NCBI RefSeq assembly: GCF_002831585.1
Contig: NZ_CP025113.1
Location: 4,665,001 to 4,729,000 of the forward strand
DNA length: 64,000 nucleotides
Direction: 5' to 3'
Origin: Bradyrhizobium sp. SK17
Lineage (GTDB): Bacteria > Pseudomonadota > Alphaproteobacteria > Rhizobiales > Xanthobacteraceae
Shown: positions 1-8,163 of the stretch, in pieces
Layout: each line of letters begins with the position of its first letter
How positions within the stretch are numbered: position 1 is the first letter of the stretch
Position numbers and translations under genes: made by a program
Notes under the pieces: model-generated
The model's database searches: none
What the model saw: only the letters and a program-made list of their open reading frames with translations
Told to the model about the DNA's origin: nothing

Positions 1-1
1 G

Positions 2-1249
2 CAACGCATCCTGCTGCGCACCGCCGAGCTCCTGGCCGGCCGCAAGGAGGAGTTCGCGCGACTGATCACCGCGGAATCCGGGCTGTGCTGGAAGGATTCG
101 CTCTATGAGGCCGGCCGCGCCTACGACGTCTATTCGTTTGCCGGACAGCTCGCGATCAAGGACGATGGCGAGACGTTTTCCTGCGACATCAGCCCGCAGG
201 GCAAGGCGCGCAAGATCTTCACGACGCGGACGCCGCTGCTTGGCGCGATCTCGGCGATCACGCCGTTCAACCATCCGCTCAACATGGTGAGCCACAAGAT
301 CGCTCCCGCGATCGCGACCAACAACCGCGTGGTGCTGAAGCCGACCGAGCTGACGCCATTGACCGCGCTCGCGCTCGCCGACGTGCTCTATGAAGCCGGG
401 CTGCCGCCCGAGATGCTGTCGGTGGTGACCGGCAATCCGCATTCGATGGGGGATGCGATGATCACCGATCCTGACGCCGATCTCGTGACCTTCACGGGCT
501 CGGTCCGGGTCGGCAAGCACATCGCGGCCAAGGCGGGCTACAAGCGCCTGGTGCTCGAGCTCGGCGGCAACGATCCGCTGATCGTGATGGAGGATGCCGA
601 CCTCGAGAAGGCGGCGGAGCTTGCGGTCACCGGCGCGACCAAGAATTCGGGCCAGCGCTGCACCGCCGTCAAACGCATCCTCTGCGTCGAGGCGGTTGCC
701 GACGACTTCTCGGCTCTCGTTCTGAAGAAGGCGCGGATGCTGAAATGCGGCGATCCGATGGATCCGACGGTCGACGTCGGCACGGTGATCCATGAGGGCG
801 CGGCGAAGGAATTCGAGCGCCGCGTCAATGCAGCGGTCACCGACGGCGCCGAGCTGCTGCATGGCAACGACCGCCAGGGCGCGCTGTATCCGCCGACGGT
901 GGTCGATCGGATTCCCTGGACCAGCGAATTGGTGATGCAGGAGACCTTCGGGCCGGTGATCCCGATCATCCGGGTGCCCAACGACATCGAGAGCGTGATC
1001 CGGATTTCGAACGCGACCGCGTTCGGCCTGTCGTCCGGCGTCTGCACCAACCGGCTCGACTACATTACGCGGTTCGTCAGCGAGCTCGACGTCGGCACCG
1101 TCAATGTCTGGGAAGTGCCAGGCTACCGGATCGAGATGTCGCCGTTCGGCGGGATCAAGGACTCCGGCCTTGGCTACAAGGAAGGCGTGCAGGAGGCGAT
1201 CAAGAGCTTCACCAACGTCAAGACCTACTCGCTGCCCTGGCCCGCATAG
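2..1249 (+). CDS. phnY: Phosphonoacetaldehyde dehydrogenase (5' end outside window)
   Basis: NAD(P)-dependent aldehyde dehydrogenase, 3' part only; the frame is open from base 2, so the start lies upstream of the window. The visible protein (about 415 residues) has the ALDH nucleotide-binding elements ([25 protein letters not shown]), the ELGGND glutamate motif and the [10 protein letters not shown] motif whose Cys (codon 659-661) is the catalytic nucleophile, followed by ETFGPVIP and PFGGIKDSG. Overall it resembles PhnY, which oxidises phosphonoacetaldehyde to phosphonoacetate during 2-aminoethylphosphonate breakdown. The next gene, 95 bases downstream, is an organophosphate-type permease, which fits a phosphonate role. 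Family membership is sure; the exact aldehyde substrate is inferred from overall resemblance. Confidence 0.8.
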   Translation, partial: QRILLRTAELLAGRKEEFARLITAESGLCWKDSLYEAGRAYDVYSFAGQLAIKDDGETFSCDISPQGKARKIFTTRTPLLGAISAITPFNHPLNMVSHKIAPAIATNNRVVLKPTELTPLTALALADVLYEAGLPPEMLSVVTGNPHSMGDAMITDPDADLVTFTGSVRVGKHIAAKAGYKRLVLELGGNDPLIVMEDADLEKAAELAVTGATKNSGQRCTAVKRILCVEAVADDFSALVLKKARMLKCGDPMDPTVDVGTVIHEGAAKEFERRVNAAVTDGAELLHGNDRQGALYPPTVVDRIPWTSELVMQETFGPVIPIIRVPNDIESVIRISNATAFGLSSGVCTNRLDYITRFVSELDVGTVNVWEVPGYRIEMSPFGGIKDSGLGYKEGVQEAIKSFTNVKTYSLPWPA

Positions 1250-1344
1250 GGACGCGCGTCGATCCGAACGAGGGCCGCACGCGCACCACAAGAACGGCGC
1301 GGCGGCCGAGCTGAACAACAAAACAATCACCAGGGGAGGCTGCA

Positions 1345-2661
1345 ATGTCGATCACGTTCAGTCCGTCGGGCGTCGGCTCGGTCGGAGTCCAGAATCCGGA
1401 GCTTGCGACATCGTTCCGCCGCGCGCAGTGGCGGATGCTGTTCGCGGCGATGTTCTGCTATCTGTTCTTCTACACCGGGCGGCAAACCTTCGGTTTCGCG
1501 ATTCCCGGCATCCAGGCCGAGTTCGGCGTCACCAAGGAGGCGCTCGGCTGGGCCAGCGCGGCGCTGTTGTGGTGCTATGCGGTCGGCCAGGCCATCAACG
1601 GCAATCTCGGCGACAAGTTCGGCGGCCGCCGCGTGATGAGCGCGGGCGCGATCCTCTCCTTCATCATGAACTGGGCGACCAGCCTCTCGACCGGCATCGT
1701 CAGCCTGACCGCGTTCTGGGGCATCAACGGCTATTTCCAGTCGATGGGATGGGCGCCGGGCAGCCGGCTGCTGTCGAACTGGTGGGGCCGGCACGAGCGC
1801 GGCACGGTCTACGGGCTCTACACTTTCGCGGCGGGTCTCGCCTCGGTGCTGTCCTTCGTCACCTCGCTGGTCGTGGTCGGCTATTTTCAGCTCGACTGGC
1901 GCTGGATCTTCCGCATCCCGGTCGTGCTGCTGCTGCTCGGCGGCATCGCGTTCTACCTGATCGCGCGCGAGAAGCCGGAGGACATGGGCTTTGCCTCGCC
2001 GCATGACGAGGCCGACGACGTCGCCGCCAGCGAAGCTGCTATCGACGCCAATGAGGGTTCGCTCGCGCGCTACAAGGCGGTGCTGTCGAACTGGCGCCTG
2101 CTGGTCGCCGGTGTCTCGATCGGCTTCCAGAACGCCGCGCGCTACGGCCTGCTGGTGTGGGTGCCCGTGCACTTCCTCGGCAGCAACTGGGCCAAGGCCG
2201 GCACCACCTCGGTGATCGATCCGCGCTGGATCAGCATTGCGCTGCCGGTCGGCATGGCGGTCGGCGCATTCAGCAATGGCTGGGTCTCGGACAAGGTGTT
2301 CGGCTCGCGGCGTTACCTCGCCATCGTGCTCTACATGGTGCTCGCCGCGGTCACCTCGCTGTGCATGTATGCGATCCCGACGTCGGACGTCTATCTCGGG
2401 ATGACGGTGCTGTTCCTGTGCGGCTTCTTCACTTATGGCCCGCAATCCTCGTTCTGGGCACTGTGCCCGGATCTGGTTGGCCACAAGCGGGCCGGGACCG
2501 CGACCGGGGTGATGAACTTCTTCGCCTATCTGTTCGCAGGTCTCGGCGAGCCGATGATCGGCCATTTCATGGACAAGCATAACCAAACGTCGCTGGTGTT
2601 CCTGGTGGTCGCGATCTGCGCGACCGCGAGCGCGGTGGTCGCGGCCTTCATTCGCCGCTGA
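1345..2661 (+). CDS. MFS transporter, organophosphate:phosphate antiporter (GlpT/UhpT) type
   Basis: Inner-membrane carrier of 438 residues with about 12 hydrophobic segments. The N-terminal half carries features of the OPA family: the FFYTGRQTFGFAIPGI segment in helix 1, the loop GDKFGGRR between helices 2 and 3, and MGWAPGSRLLSNWWGRHERG, which corresponds to the GlpT/UhpT MGWPP...WW...ERG region. ATG at 1345 is preceded by a good Shine-Dalgarno sequence (AGGGGAGG). Located 95 bp after phnY on the same strand and closed by a strong terminator, so the pair probably forms the end of one transcript. Known OPA members exchange phosphate esters for phosphate; uptake of a phosphonate is therefore a reasonable inference but not shown. 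Confidence 0.82.
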   Translation: MSITFSPSGVGSVGVQNPELATSFRRAQWRMLFAAMFCYLFFYTGRQTFGFAIPGIQAEFGVTKEALGWASAALLWCYAVGQAINGNLGDKFGGRRVMSAGAILSFIMNWATSLSTGIVSLTAFWGINGYFQSMGWAPGSRLLSNWWGRHERGTVYGLYTFAAGLASVLSFVTSLVVVGYFQLDWRWIFRIPVVLLLLGGIAFYLIAREKPEDMGFASPHDEADDVAASEAAIDANEGSLARYKAVLSNWRLLVAGVSIGFQNAARYGLLVWVPVHFLGSNWAKAGTTSVIDPRWISIALPVGMAVGAFSNGWVSDKVFGSRRYLAIVLYMVLAAVTSLCMYAIPTSDVYLGMTVLFLCGFFTYGPQSSFWALCPDLVGHKRAGTATGVMNFFAYLFAGLGEPMIGHFMDKHNQTSLVFLVVAICATASAVVAAFIRR

Positions 2662-2689
2662 CCGGCAATCCGTATTGGCGGCCTGCAAG

Positions 2690-2727
2690 AGGTCCGCGCT
2701 CTTACGGGAGCGCGGACCTGCTTTTTT
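2690..2727 (+). terminator. Rho-independent terminator after the phnY-MFS transcript
   Basis: A perfect 12-bp stem (AGGTCCGCGCTC, 2690-2701, with its complement 2708-2719), a 6-nt loop, then a short spacer and six T (2722-2727). It lies 28 bp after the MFS stop codon. Confidence 0.9.
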
Positions 2728-2831
2728 GCGGCAGCCGTGGGTGGCCCGGACGAGCCAACGCGGCGCGAATGCGCGCCCAATCCGTCATCGTCGGCTGATC
2801 GAAAATCAGGCTTGTTCTACAAATTATGTAA

Positions 2832-2853
2832 TTGTATCAGTGTATTGATATAA
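2832..2853. promoter_or_regulatory. AT-rich promoter region with palindromic operator candidate
   Basis: The 2728-2992 gap contains no gene. About bases 2810-2875 are strikingly AT-rich for this genome and hold an imperfect inverted repeat, TTGTATCA (2832-2839), 6 nt, TGATATAA (2846-2853), with one mismatch. It sits about 140 bp before the likely start of the next gene, first of a catabolic operon that includes a GntR/FCD regulator. GntR regulators typically bind short AT-rich palindromes, so this is a candidate operator; the link is inferred. Confidence 0.4.
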
Positions 2854-2992
2854 GTTGCATGCAGAATACAAAATGTGCTTGTGACCTCGATCCGGTTGAA
2901 GCAGACTTCGCGCGGGGCAGGAGAGGCCGATGACCCTCAATGACGAGGGTCGCGCCAGGGGCAAAAACAATCTGCCGGCAGAGGAGCGAGCA

Positions 2993-4297
2993 ATGAGCGA
3001 TCAGGCGTCGACCATCGCAATGGCAGATACGGCGAAGCCATCCGGCGTGCGCTGGAAGATCTTCCTGCTGATGCTGTTCCTGATCTCGATCAACTACATC
3101 GATCGCGCCTCGCTGTCGGTCGCAATGCCGGTGATCGCCAAGGAGTTCGACATCGATCCTGCGATGCAGGGCCTGATCCTGAGTTCGTTCTTCTGGACCT
3201 ACGCGCTGATGCAGGTGCCGGGCGGCATGCTGGCCGACCGCTTCAAGCCACGCATCGTGATCGCCGCCGCGACGCTGTTCTGGGGCTTCTTCCAGGCGTT
3301 GGCGGCGCTGTCGACCAGCTGGATGTTGCTGCTGTTGACCCGGCTCGGGCTCGGCGCGTCGGAAGCGCCGATCTATCCGGCTGGCGGCAAGCTCAACGCG
3401 ATCTGGATGACGCAGACCGAGCGTGGCCGCGGCGCGACCTTGCTCGACGGCGGCGCGCCGCTCGGCGCCGCGCTCGGCTCGATCGTGATCGCCTGGCTGA
3501 TGGCGGCGTTCAGCTCCTGGCGCGTCGCCTTCGTGATCGCGGGCGTCGGCACCATGCTATGCGGGTTGTGGGCCTGGTACTACATCCGCAACGCGCCGCG
3601 CGAACATCCGTCGGTCAACGAAGCCGAGGCGCGCTATCTCGAGGAGGCACATGCGATCGAGGACGCCGCGACGCCGCCGTCCTCGGGCGCGAGCTGGATG
3701 GCCTATTTTCGCTTCCGCTCGGTGTGGTGCATGTGCCTCGGCTGGATGTTCTTCAACACCACCTTCTATGGGCTGTTGACCTGGATGCCGACCTATCTGT
3801 TCAAGGTGCACGGCTTCGACATCAAGGCGCTCGGTGGCGCCTCCTTCATCATCTTCTTCGCCGGCTTCGTCGGCGAGCTGGTCGGCGGCTGGATCGGCGA
3901 TAACTGGCGGGCGAGGGGCGGTGCGCCCAACACCGTGTTCCGCACCCTGTTCGCGATCGCGGCGATCATGGCAACCGTCTCGATCTTCCTGGTCGCCTAC
4001 GTCACCAACGCGGTCGCGGTCGTGGTGCTGCTGTCGACCACGCTGTTCTTCCTGCGCTGGTGCGGGATGTACTGGGCGATCCCGTCGGCGCTGGCCGGCC
4101 GCGGCAAGTCCGGCTTCCTCGGCGGCTGCATGAATCTCGGCGGCAACATCGCCGGCATCACCACGCCGCTGATCATCGGCTTCATCGTGCAGGCCACCGG
4201 TTCATATTTCCTGGCGCTGATGTATTTTGCCGCCGCCGGCGTTGCGCTGTTGATTTGCTCGACCCTGATCGACTACAGCCGCAAGCTCCCGGTTTAG
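2993..4297 (+). CDS. MFS transporter, anion:cation symporter (ACS) type
   Basis: Twelve-helix major facilitator of 434 residues. Key sequence: INYIDRASLSVAMPVI in helix 1, the helix 2-3 loop GGMLADRFKPR, RLGLGASEAPIYPAGGKLN in helices 4-5 and the second-half loop GGWIGDNWRARGG. These are characteristic of ACS carriers for organic anions such as sugar acids, phthalate or tartrate. The frame is open from an ATG at 2930, but ATG 2993 has a purine-rich ribosome site (GAGGAGCGAG) and gives a normal N-terminus. It heads an operon of ring-opening and isomerase-like genes (next gene 52 bp downstream) and probably imports that pathway's carboxylated substrate. Substrate unknown. Confidence 0.82.
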   Translation: MSDQASTIAMADTAKPSGVRWKIFLLMLFLISINYIDRASLSVAMPVIAKEFDIDPAMQGLILSSFFWTYALMQVPGGMLADRFKPRIVIAAATLFWGFFQALAALSTSWMLLLLTRLGLGASEAPIYPAGGKLNAIWMTQTERGRGATLLDGGAPLGAALGSIVIAWLMAAFSSWRVAFVIAGVGTMLCGLWAWYYIRNAPREHPSVNEAEARYLEEAHAIEDAATPPSSGASWMAYFRFRSVWCMCLGWMFFNTTFYGLLTWMPTYLFKVHGFDIKALGGASFIIFFAGFVGELVGGWIGDNWRARGGAPNTVFRTLFAIAAIMATVSIFLVAYVTNAVAVVVLLSTTLFFLRWCGMYWAIPSALAGRGKSGFLGGCMNLGGNIAGITTPLIIGFIVQATGSYFLALMYFAAAGVALLICSTLIDYSRKLPV

Positions 4298-4306
4298 AAC
4301 GAAAGC

Positions 4307-4331
4307 GGCCGAACCCGCGAAGGGTTCGGCC
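4307..4331 (+). other. Intercistronic hairpin without a T-tract
   Basis: A perfect 10-bp inverted repeat (GGCCGAACCC, loop GCGAA, GGGTTCGGCC) lies between the MFS gene and the isomerase-like gene, ending 18 bp before the next start codon. No run of T follows, so it is not a standard terminator; it may stabilise or process the upstream message. Confidence 0.5.
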
Positions 4332-4349
4332 GGCCGATGAGGTTAGCCA

Positions 4350-5144
4350 ATGACACGTCCCGTCCGGCTCGGCATGCTGACGCCGTCATCGAACACCGCG
4401 CTCGAGCCGATCACCTGCGCGATGCTGTCAGGCGTCGCCAACGTCACGGCGCATTTCTCGCGCTTCAAGGTGACCGAGATCGCGCTGTCGGACTCGGCAC
4501 TGCGCCAGTTCGACGCCAGCGAGATCCTGCGCGCGGCGGAGCTGCTGGCCCATGCCAAGGTCGATGTCATCGCCTGGAACGGCACCTCGGCTGGCTGGCT
4601 CGGCTTCGATCGCGACGAAAGCCTTTGCGAGCAGATCACCGCTGCGACCGGAATCAAGGCCTGCACCACCGTGCTGGCCTACCGCGACCTGCTGCGCCGG
4701 ATCGGGGCACAGCGCATCGGGTTGGTGACGCCGTATCGCCGGGACGTGCAGGAGCGGATCATCGCCAACTGGAATGCGGCAGGGTTGCATTGCCCCGCCG
4801 AGCGGCATCTCGCTTTGCAGGACAATTTTTCCTTTGCCGAGGTCAGCGAGGTCGAGATCGCCCGCCTGATCGAGGAGGTGGTGCGCGAGGGCTGCGATGT
4901 CGCCGTCGTGCTCTGCACCAACATGCGCGGCGCCGGCGCGGCCGAACGGCTGGAGCGCGGATTTGGCGTGCCGGTGCTGGATTCGATCGCGGTGACGCTG
5001 TGGGCATCGCTCGCCGCGGCCGGCTGCGATCCGTCCTGCGTGCACGGCTGGGGCAGCCTGTTCTCGAACCCCGATCTGCGCGCGGCGGCCGCGATCCACA
5101 TCGATGACACGATCAGCGATCATGACGATGAAGGCGAGCGGTGA
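4350..5144 (+). CDS. Maleate isomerase / arylmalonate decarboxylase-like protein
   Basis: Cytosolic Asp/Glu-racemase superfamily protein of 264 residues, closest in layout to maleate cis-trans isomerases and arylmalonate decarboxylase (AMDase). The N-terminal RLGMLTPSSNTALEP motif binds the substrate carboxylate in this family. Two-cysteine members have a Cys at each end of the active site. Here the first position reads WNGTSAG (Asn77-Gly78) while the second Cys is kept (VVLCTN, Cys189). AMDase has the same pattern (Gly74/Cys188), so decarboxylation or single-cysteine chemistry is more likely than two-base isomerisation. The stop overlaps the start of the GntR gene by four bases (GTGA). Substrate unknown. 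Confidence 0.72.
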   Translation: MTRPVRLGMLTPSSNTALEPITCAMLSGVANVTAHFSRFKVTEIALSDSALRQFDASEILRAAELLAHAKVDVIAWNGTSAGWLGFDRDESLCEQITAATGIKACTTVLAYRDLLRRIGAQRIGLVTPYRRDVQERIIANWNAAGLHCPAERHLALQDNFSFAEVSEVEIARLIEEVVREGCDVAVVLCTNMRGAGAAERLERGFGVPVLDSIAVTLWASLAAAGCDPSCVHGWGSLFSNPDLRAAAAIHIDDTISDHDDEGER

Positions 5145-5959
5145 CTGAAGCCAAGACCAAAGCCAAGACCAAGACCAAGACCAAGGCGACCAGGCGCAGC
5201 AAGGAACCGAAGCGGGCGATGACGGCGTTGCAGCGCCGCCGCCTGCGCGTGCCGCGGGTCGGCCTGCACGAGCAGGCGGCGGCGCGGCTGCGCACCATGA
5301 TCGTGCGCGGCGAGCTTGCGCCGGGCCAGTCGCTGGGCGAGGCGGACCTGTCCGACGCGCTCGGCATTTCGCGCACCCCGCTGCGCGAGGCGCTGAAGCA
5401 ATTGGCGAGCGAAGGCCTGGTCGAGCTCCGGCTCAACCACAGTGCCGTGGTGGCGCCGTTCCGTCGCGCCGAGCTGAACGAATTGTTCGAGGTCGTCAGC
5501 GGCATCGAGCGCTGCGCCGCCGAGCTTGCCGCGTTGCGGATGGAAGCGGCCGATTTCGAGCGGCTCGAGGCGTTGCAGGACAAGATCGAGTGGCACCACG
5601 GCCGCGGCGAGCTGCGCGACTATTTCCAGGTCAACCAGCAGATCCATTCGGCGATCGTCGGCTTCGCCCGCAATGCGGTGCTGAAGGGGACGCATGAGGC
5701 GCTGCTGGCACGCGCCGAGCGCGCGCGCTTCTTCGCGCTGTCGGTGCTCGGGCGATGGGATGAATCGGTGCGCGAGCACCAGGATATCCTGGCCGCGCTG
5801 AAGGCGCGCGATGCGACCCGCGCCGGGCAGATCCTGGCCCATCACGTCCGCCGTACCGGCGAGATCGTCGCCGAGACGCTGGACAGCAAGGCGGATGACG
5901 CCGCGGCCGCGCACCTGACCGCCGCGCCGCACGGCCGCAAGACGAGGAAAGTTCCGTAA
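5141..5959 (+). CDS. GntR family regulator with FCD ligand domain
   Basis: DNA-binding regulator of 272 residues. After a very basic, repetitive N-terminus (residues 3-16 are mostly Lys and Thr in K-T-K units) comes a winged helix (LHEQAAARLRTMIVRGELA, then LGISRTPLREALKQLASEGL, roughly 45-105) and an all-helical FCD domain with an FxVNQQIHSAI metal/ligand segment. GTG at 5141 is chosen because it overlaps the previous stop as GTGA, giving translational coupling. Its stop overlaps the next ATG (TAATG). Being embedded in the operon, it probably controls it in response to a pathway acid, perhaps through the palindrome at 2832-2853. The Lys/Thr tail is unusual for the family. Confidence 0.88.
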   Translation: MTEAKTKAKTKTKTKATRRSKEPKRAMTALQRRRLRVPRVGLHEQAAARLRTMIVRGELAPGQSLGEADLSDALGISRTPLREALKQLASEGLVELRLNHSAVVAPFRRAELNELFEVVSGIERCAAELAALRMEAADFERLEALQDKIEWHHGRGELRDYFQVNQQIHSAIVGFARNAVLKGTHEALLARAERARFFALSVLGRWDESVREHQDILAALKARDATRAGQILAHHVRRTGEIVAETLDSKADDAAAAHLTAAPHGRKTRKVP

Positions 5960-6723
5960 TGAAGATTCTGCTGCTCAATCCCAACACGACGGGGGATGTG
6001 ACCGATCTGCTCCATGCCGCCGGCAGCAAGGCGGCCTCGGCCGGGACCGAATTGGTGCCGATGACCGCTATGCGCGGCGTGCCTTATATCGCGACCCGCG
6101 CCGAAGCCCAGATCGGTGGTGCGATCGCGCTGGAAATGCTGGCCGAGGCCGGCCCCGGGATCGACGCGGCCGTGATCGCCGCGTTCGGCGATCCCGGCCT
6201 GTTCGGCGCGCGCGAGCTGTTCTCCTTTCCCGTGGTCGGCTTGGCCGAGGCCGCGATGCTGACCGCCTGCATGCTCGGACGGCGGTTCGCCATCGTGACC
6301 TTCGCCGGCGCGCTGGCGCCCTGGTACGAGGAATGCGTCGCCATGCACGGACTGAGTTCGCGCTGCGCCGGCATCCGCACGCTCGATGGCAGCTTCCAGT
6401 CGATCTCGGAAGTGCAGGCCGAGAAAGAGGAGCTGCTGGTCGCGCTCGCCAACCGGGCGGTCGAGCAGGACCAGGCCGACGTCGTCATCCTGTCCGGCGC
6501 GCCGCTCGCCGGGCTTGCCGCCAAGGTTCGCGACCGCATCGCGGTGCCGGTGGTCGATCCGGTCGCGGCTGCGGTGCGCCAGGCCGAGACGCTTGCCGTG
6601 CTGAAGCCGCGCAAGGCGGTCGCCGGCACCTTCCGTCGTCCCGATCCCAAGCTGACGCGCGGGCTGGCCGAACCGCTCGCCGCCATCATCGAACATCGCG
6701 CACCGAAAGAGGGGACCCGTTGA
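5959..6723 (+). CDS. Hydantoin-racemase-like protein lacking both catalytic cysteines
   Basis: Asp/Glu/hydantoin racemase family protein of 254 residues, full length. The family opening MKILLLNPNTT is intact, as is the FGDPGL turn. Hydantoin racemases use two Cys, typically in ACFGDPGL and a second motif near residue 180. Here the first is Ala75 (AAFGDPGL) and the second region reads LSGAPLAG (179-185) with no Cys. True two-base racemisation is therefore unlikely; lyase or decarboxylase chemistry, or substrate binding only, are alternatives. It overlaps the GntR stop by one base and the hydantoinase start by one base, so all are co-translated. Confidence 0.8.
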   Translation: MKILLLNPNTTGDVTDLLHAAGSKAASAGTELVPMTAMRGVPYIATRAEAQIGGAIALEMLAEAGPGIDAAVIAAFGDPGLFGARELFSFPVVGLAEAAMLTACMLGRRFAIVTFAGALAPWYEECVAMHGLSSRCAGIRTLDGSFQSISEVQAEKEELLVALANRAVEQDQADVVILSGAPLAGLAAKVRDRIAVPVVDPVAAAVRQAETLAVLKPRKAVAGTFRRPDPKLTRGLAEPLAAIIEHRAPKEGTR

Positions 6724-8135
6724 TGTCCTTCGACACCATCATTCGCGGCGGCACCGTCGTCACCGCCGCCGATACGTTTGCCTGCGATGTCGGCATTCGC
6801 GACGGCAAGATCGCAGCGCTGGGCCACGATCTCGGCGATGCGACCGAGATCATCGACGCGACCGACCGGTTGGTGCTGCCCGGCGGCATCGACAGTCACG
6901 TCCATTTCGCCCAGCCGTCTGGCGACGGCATCGTGATGGCCGACGGCTTCGCCTCCGGCACCCGCTCGGCGGCGTTCGGCGGCAACACCACGGTGCTGCC
7001 GTTCTGCCTGCAAGAGAAGGGGCAGACGCTGCGCGAGGCGCTGAAGCACTATCATTCGCTGGCGGACGGCGAATGCCATGTCGACGTCGCCTTCCACCTG
7101 ATCGTCACCGATCCGACCGAGCACGTGCTGGGCCAGGAGCTGCCGGCGCTGGTCGAGGACGGCTACACCTCGCTGAAGGTCTTCATGACCTATGAGGGGC
7201 TGGCGCTTTCGGACCGCGAACTGCTCGAGACCATGTCGGTGGCGCGCGAGACCGGCGCCATGCTGATGGTGCATGCGGAAAACTTCGACGCGATCCGCTT
7301 CCTGACCGATCGGTTGGAGCGCGCCGGCAACACTGCGCCGCGCTTCCACGCCACCTCGCGGCCGATCCCGGTCGAGCGCGAGGCGACCCATCGCGCCATC
7401 TCGCTGTCGGAACTGGTCGATGTGCCGATCATGATCGTGCATGTCTCGAACCGCGAGGCGATGGAGGAGATCCGGCGCGCGCAGCAGCGTGGTCTGCGGG
7501 TGATGGGCGAGACCTGTCCGCAATACCTCATGCTGACCGAGAAGGACCTCGACCAGCTCAACATGGAAGGCGCCAAATACGTCTGCTCGCCGCCGCCGCG
7601 CGATGTCGCGAGCCAGCAGGCGTGCTGGGAAGGTTTGCAGCAGAAGGTGTTCTCGGTGTTCTCGTCGGACCATTGTCCGTTCCGCTACGACGACCCGCAA
7701 GGCAAGCTCGCGCCGAAGGGCCGCACCAGCTTCCGCTGGGTGCCGAATGGAATCCCCGGTGTCGCGACGCGGCTGCCGATCCTGTTTTCCGAAGGCGTGG
7801 TGAAGGGCCGGATCGATCTCAACAGCTTCGTCGCCTTCAGCGCGACCAATCACGCCAAGATCTACGGGCTCTATCCGCGCAAGGGCACGATCGCGGTCGG
7901 CTCGGATGCCGACATCGCGCTGTGGGATCCCAAGCGCAAGCTGACGATCCGCCACGAGCTGATCCATGACGGCTCCGACTACACGCCCTATGAAGGCCTC
8001 GAGGTCACCGGCTGGCCGGTGCTGACCATGGTACGCGGCAAGGTGGTCGTCGACGACGGCACGCTTGTCGGCAGCAAGGCGCACGGCACCTATCTGCCCC
8101 GCGCCAAGCCGCCGGTGGGAGCGACCATCCCGTAA
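6723..8135 (+). CDS. Dihydropyrimidinase / D-hydantoinase family cyclic amidase
   Basis: Zinc amidohydrolase of 470 residues that opens cyclic ureides or related cyclic amides. The binuclear metal site is complete: His59-x-His61 (GGIDSHVHF), the carbamylated Lys152 (YTSLKVFMTY), His184 (MVHAEN), His240 (IVHVSN) and Asp316 (SSDHCPF). ATG 6723 overlaps the previous stop (TGATG) and gives the standard family N-terminus (MSFDTIIRGGTVVT). Length is typical. The position between a racemase-like gene and an alpha/beta hydrolase recalls hydantoin-utilisation operons, but no N-carbamoylase gene is present, so the cyclic substrate remains open. Confidence 0.88.
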   Translation: MSFDTIIRGGTVVTAADTFACDVGIRDGKIAALGHDLGDATEIIDATDRLVLPGGIDSHVHFAQPSGDGIVMADGFASGTRSAAFGGNTTVLPFCLQEKGQTLREALKHYHSLADGECHVDVAFHLIVTDPTEHVLGQELPALVEDGYTSLKVFMTYEGLALSDRELLETMSVARETGAMLMVHAENFDAIRFLTDRLERAGNTAPRFHATSRPIPVEREATHRAISLSELVDVPIMIVHVSNREAMEEIRRAQQRGLRVMGETCPQYLMLTEKDLDQLNMEGAKYVCSPPPRDVASQQACWEGLQQKVFSVFSSDHCPFRYDDPQGKLAPKGRTSFRWVPNGIPGVATRLPILFSEGVVKGRIDLNSFVAFSATNHAKIYGLYPRKGTIAVGSDADIALWDPKRKLTIRHELIHDGSDYTPYEGLEVTGWPVLTMVRGKVVVDDGTLVGSKAHGTYLPRAKPPVGATIP

Positions 8136-8163
8136 CACCAAAGCAAGAAGGCAGGAGGCCACC

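Noticed and set aside
5959..6723. Calling the protein an active hydantoin racemase
   Set aside because: Neither expected cysteine is present, so only family membership is claimed.
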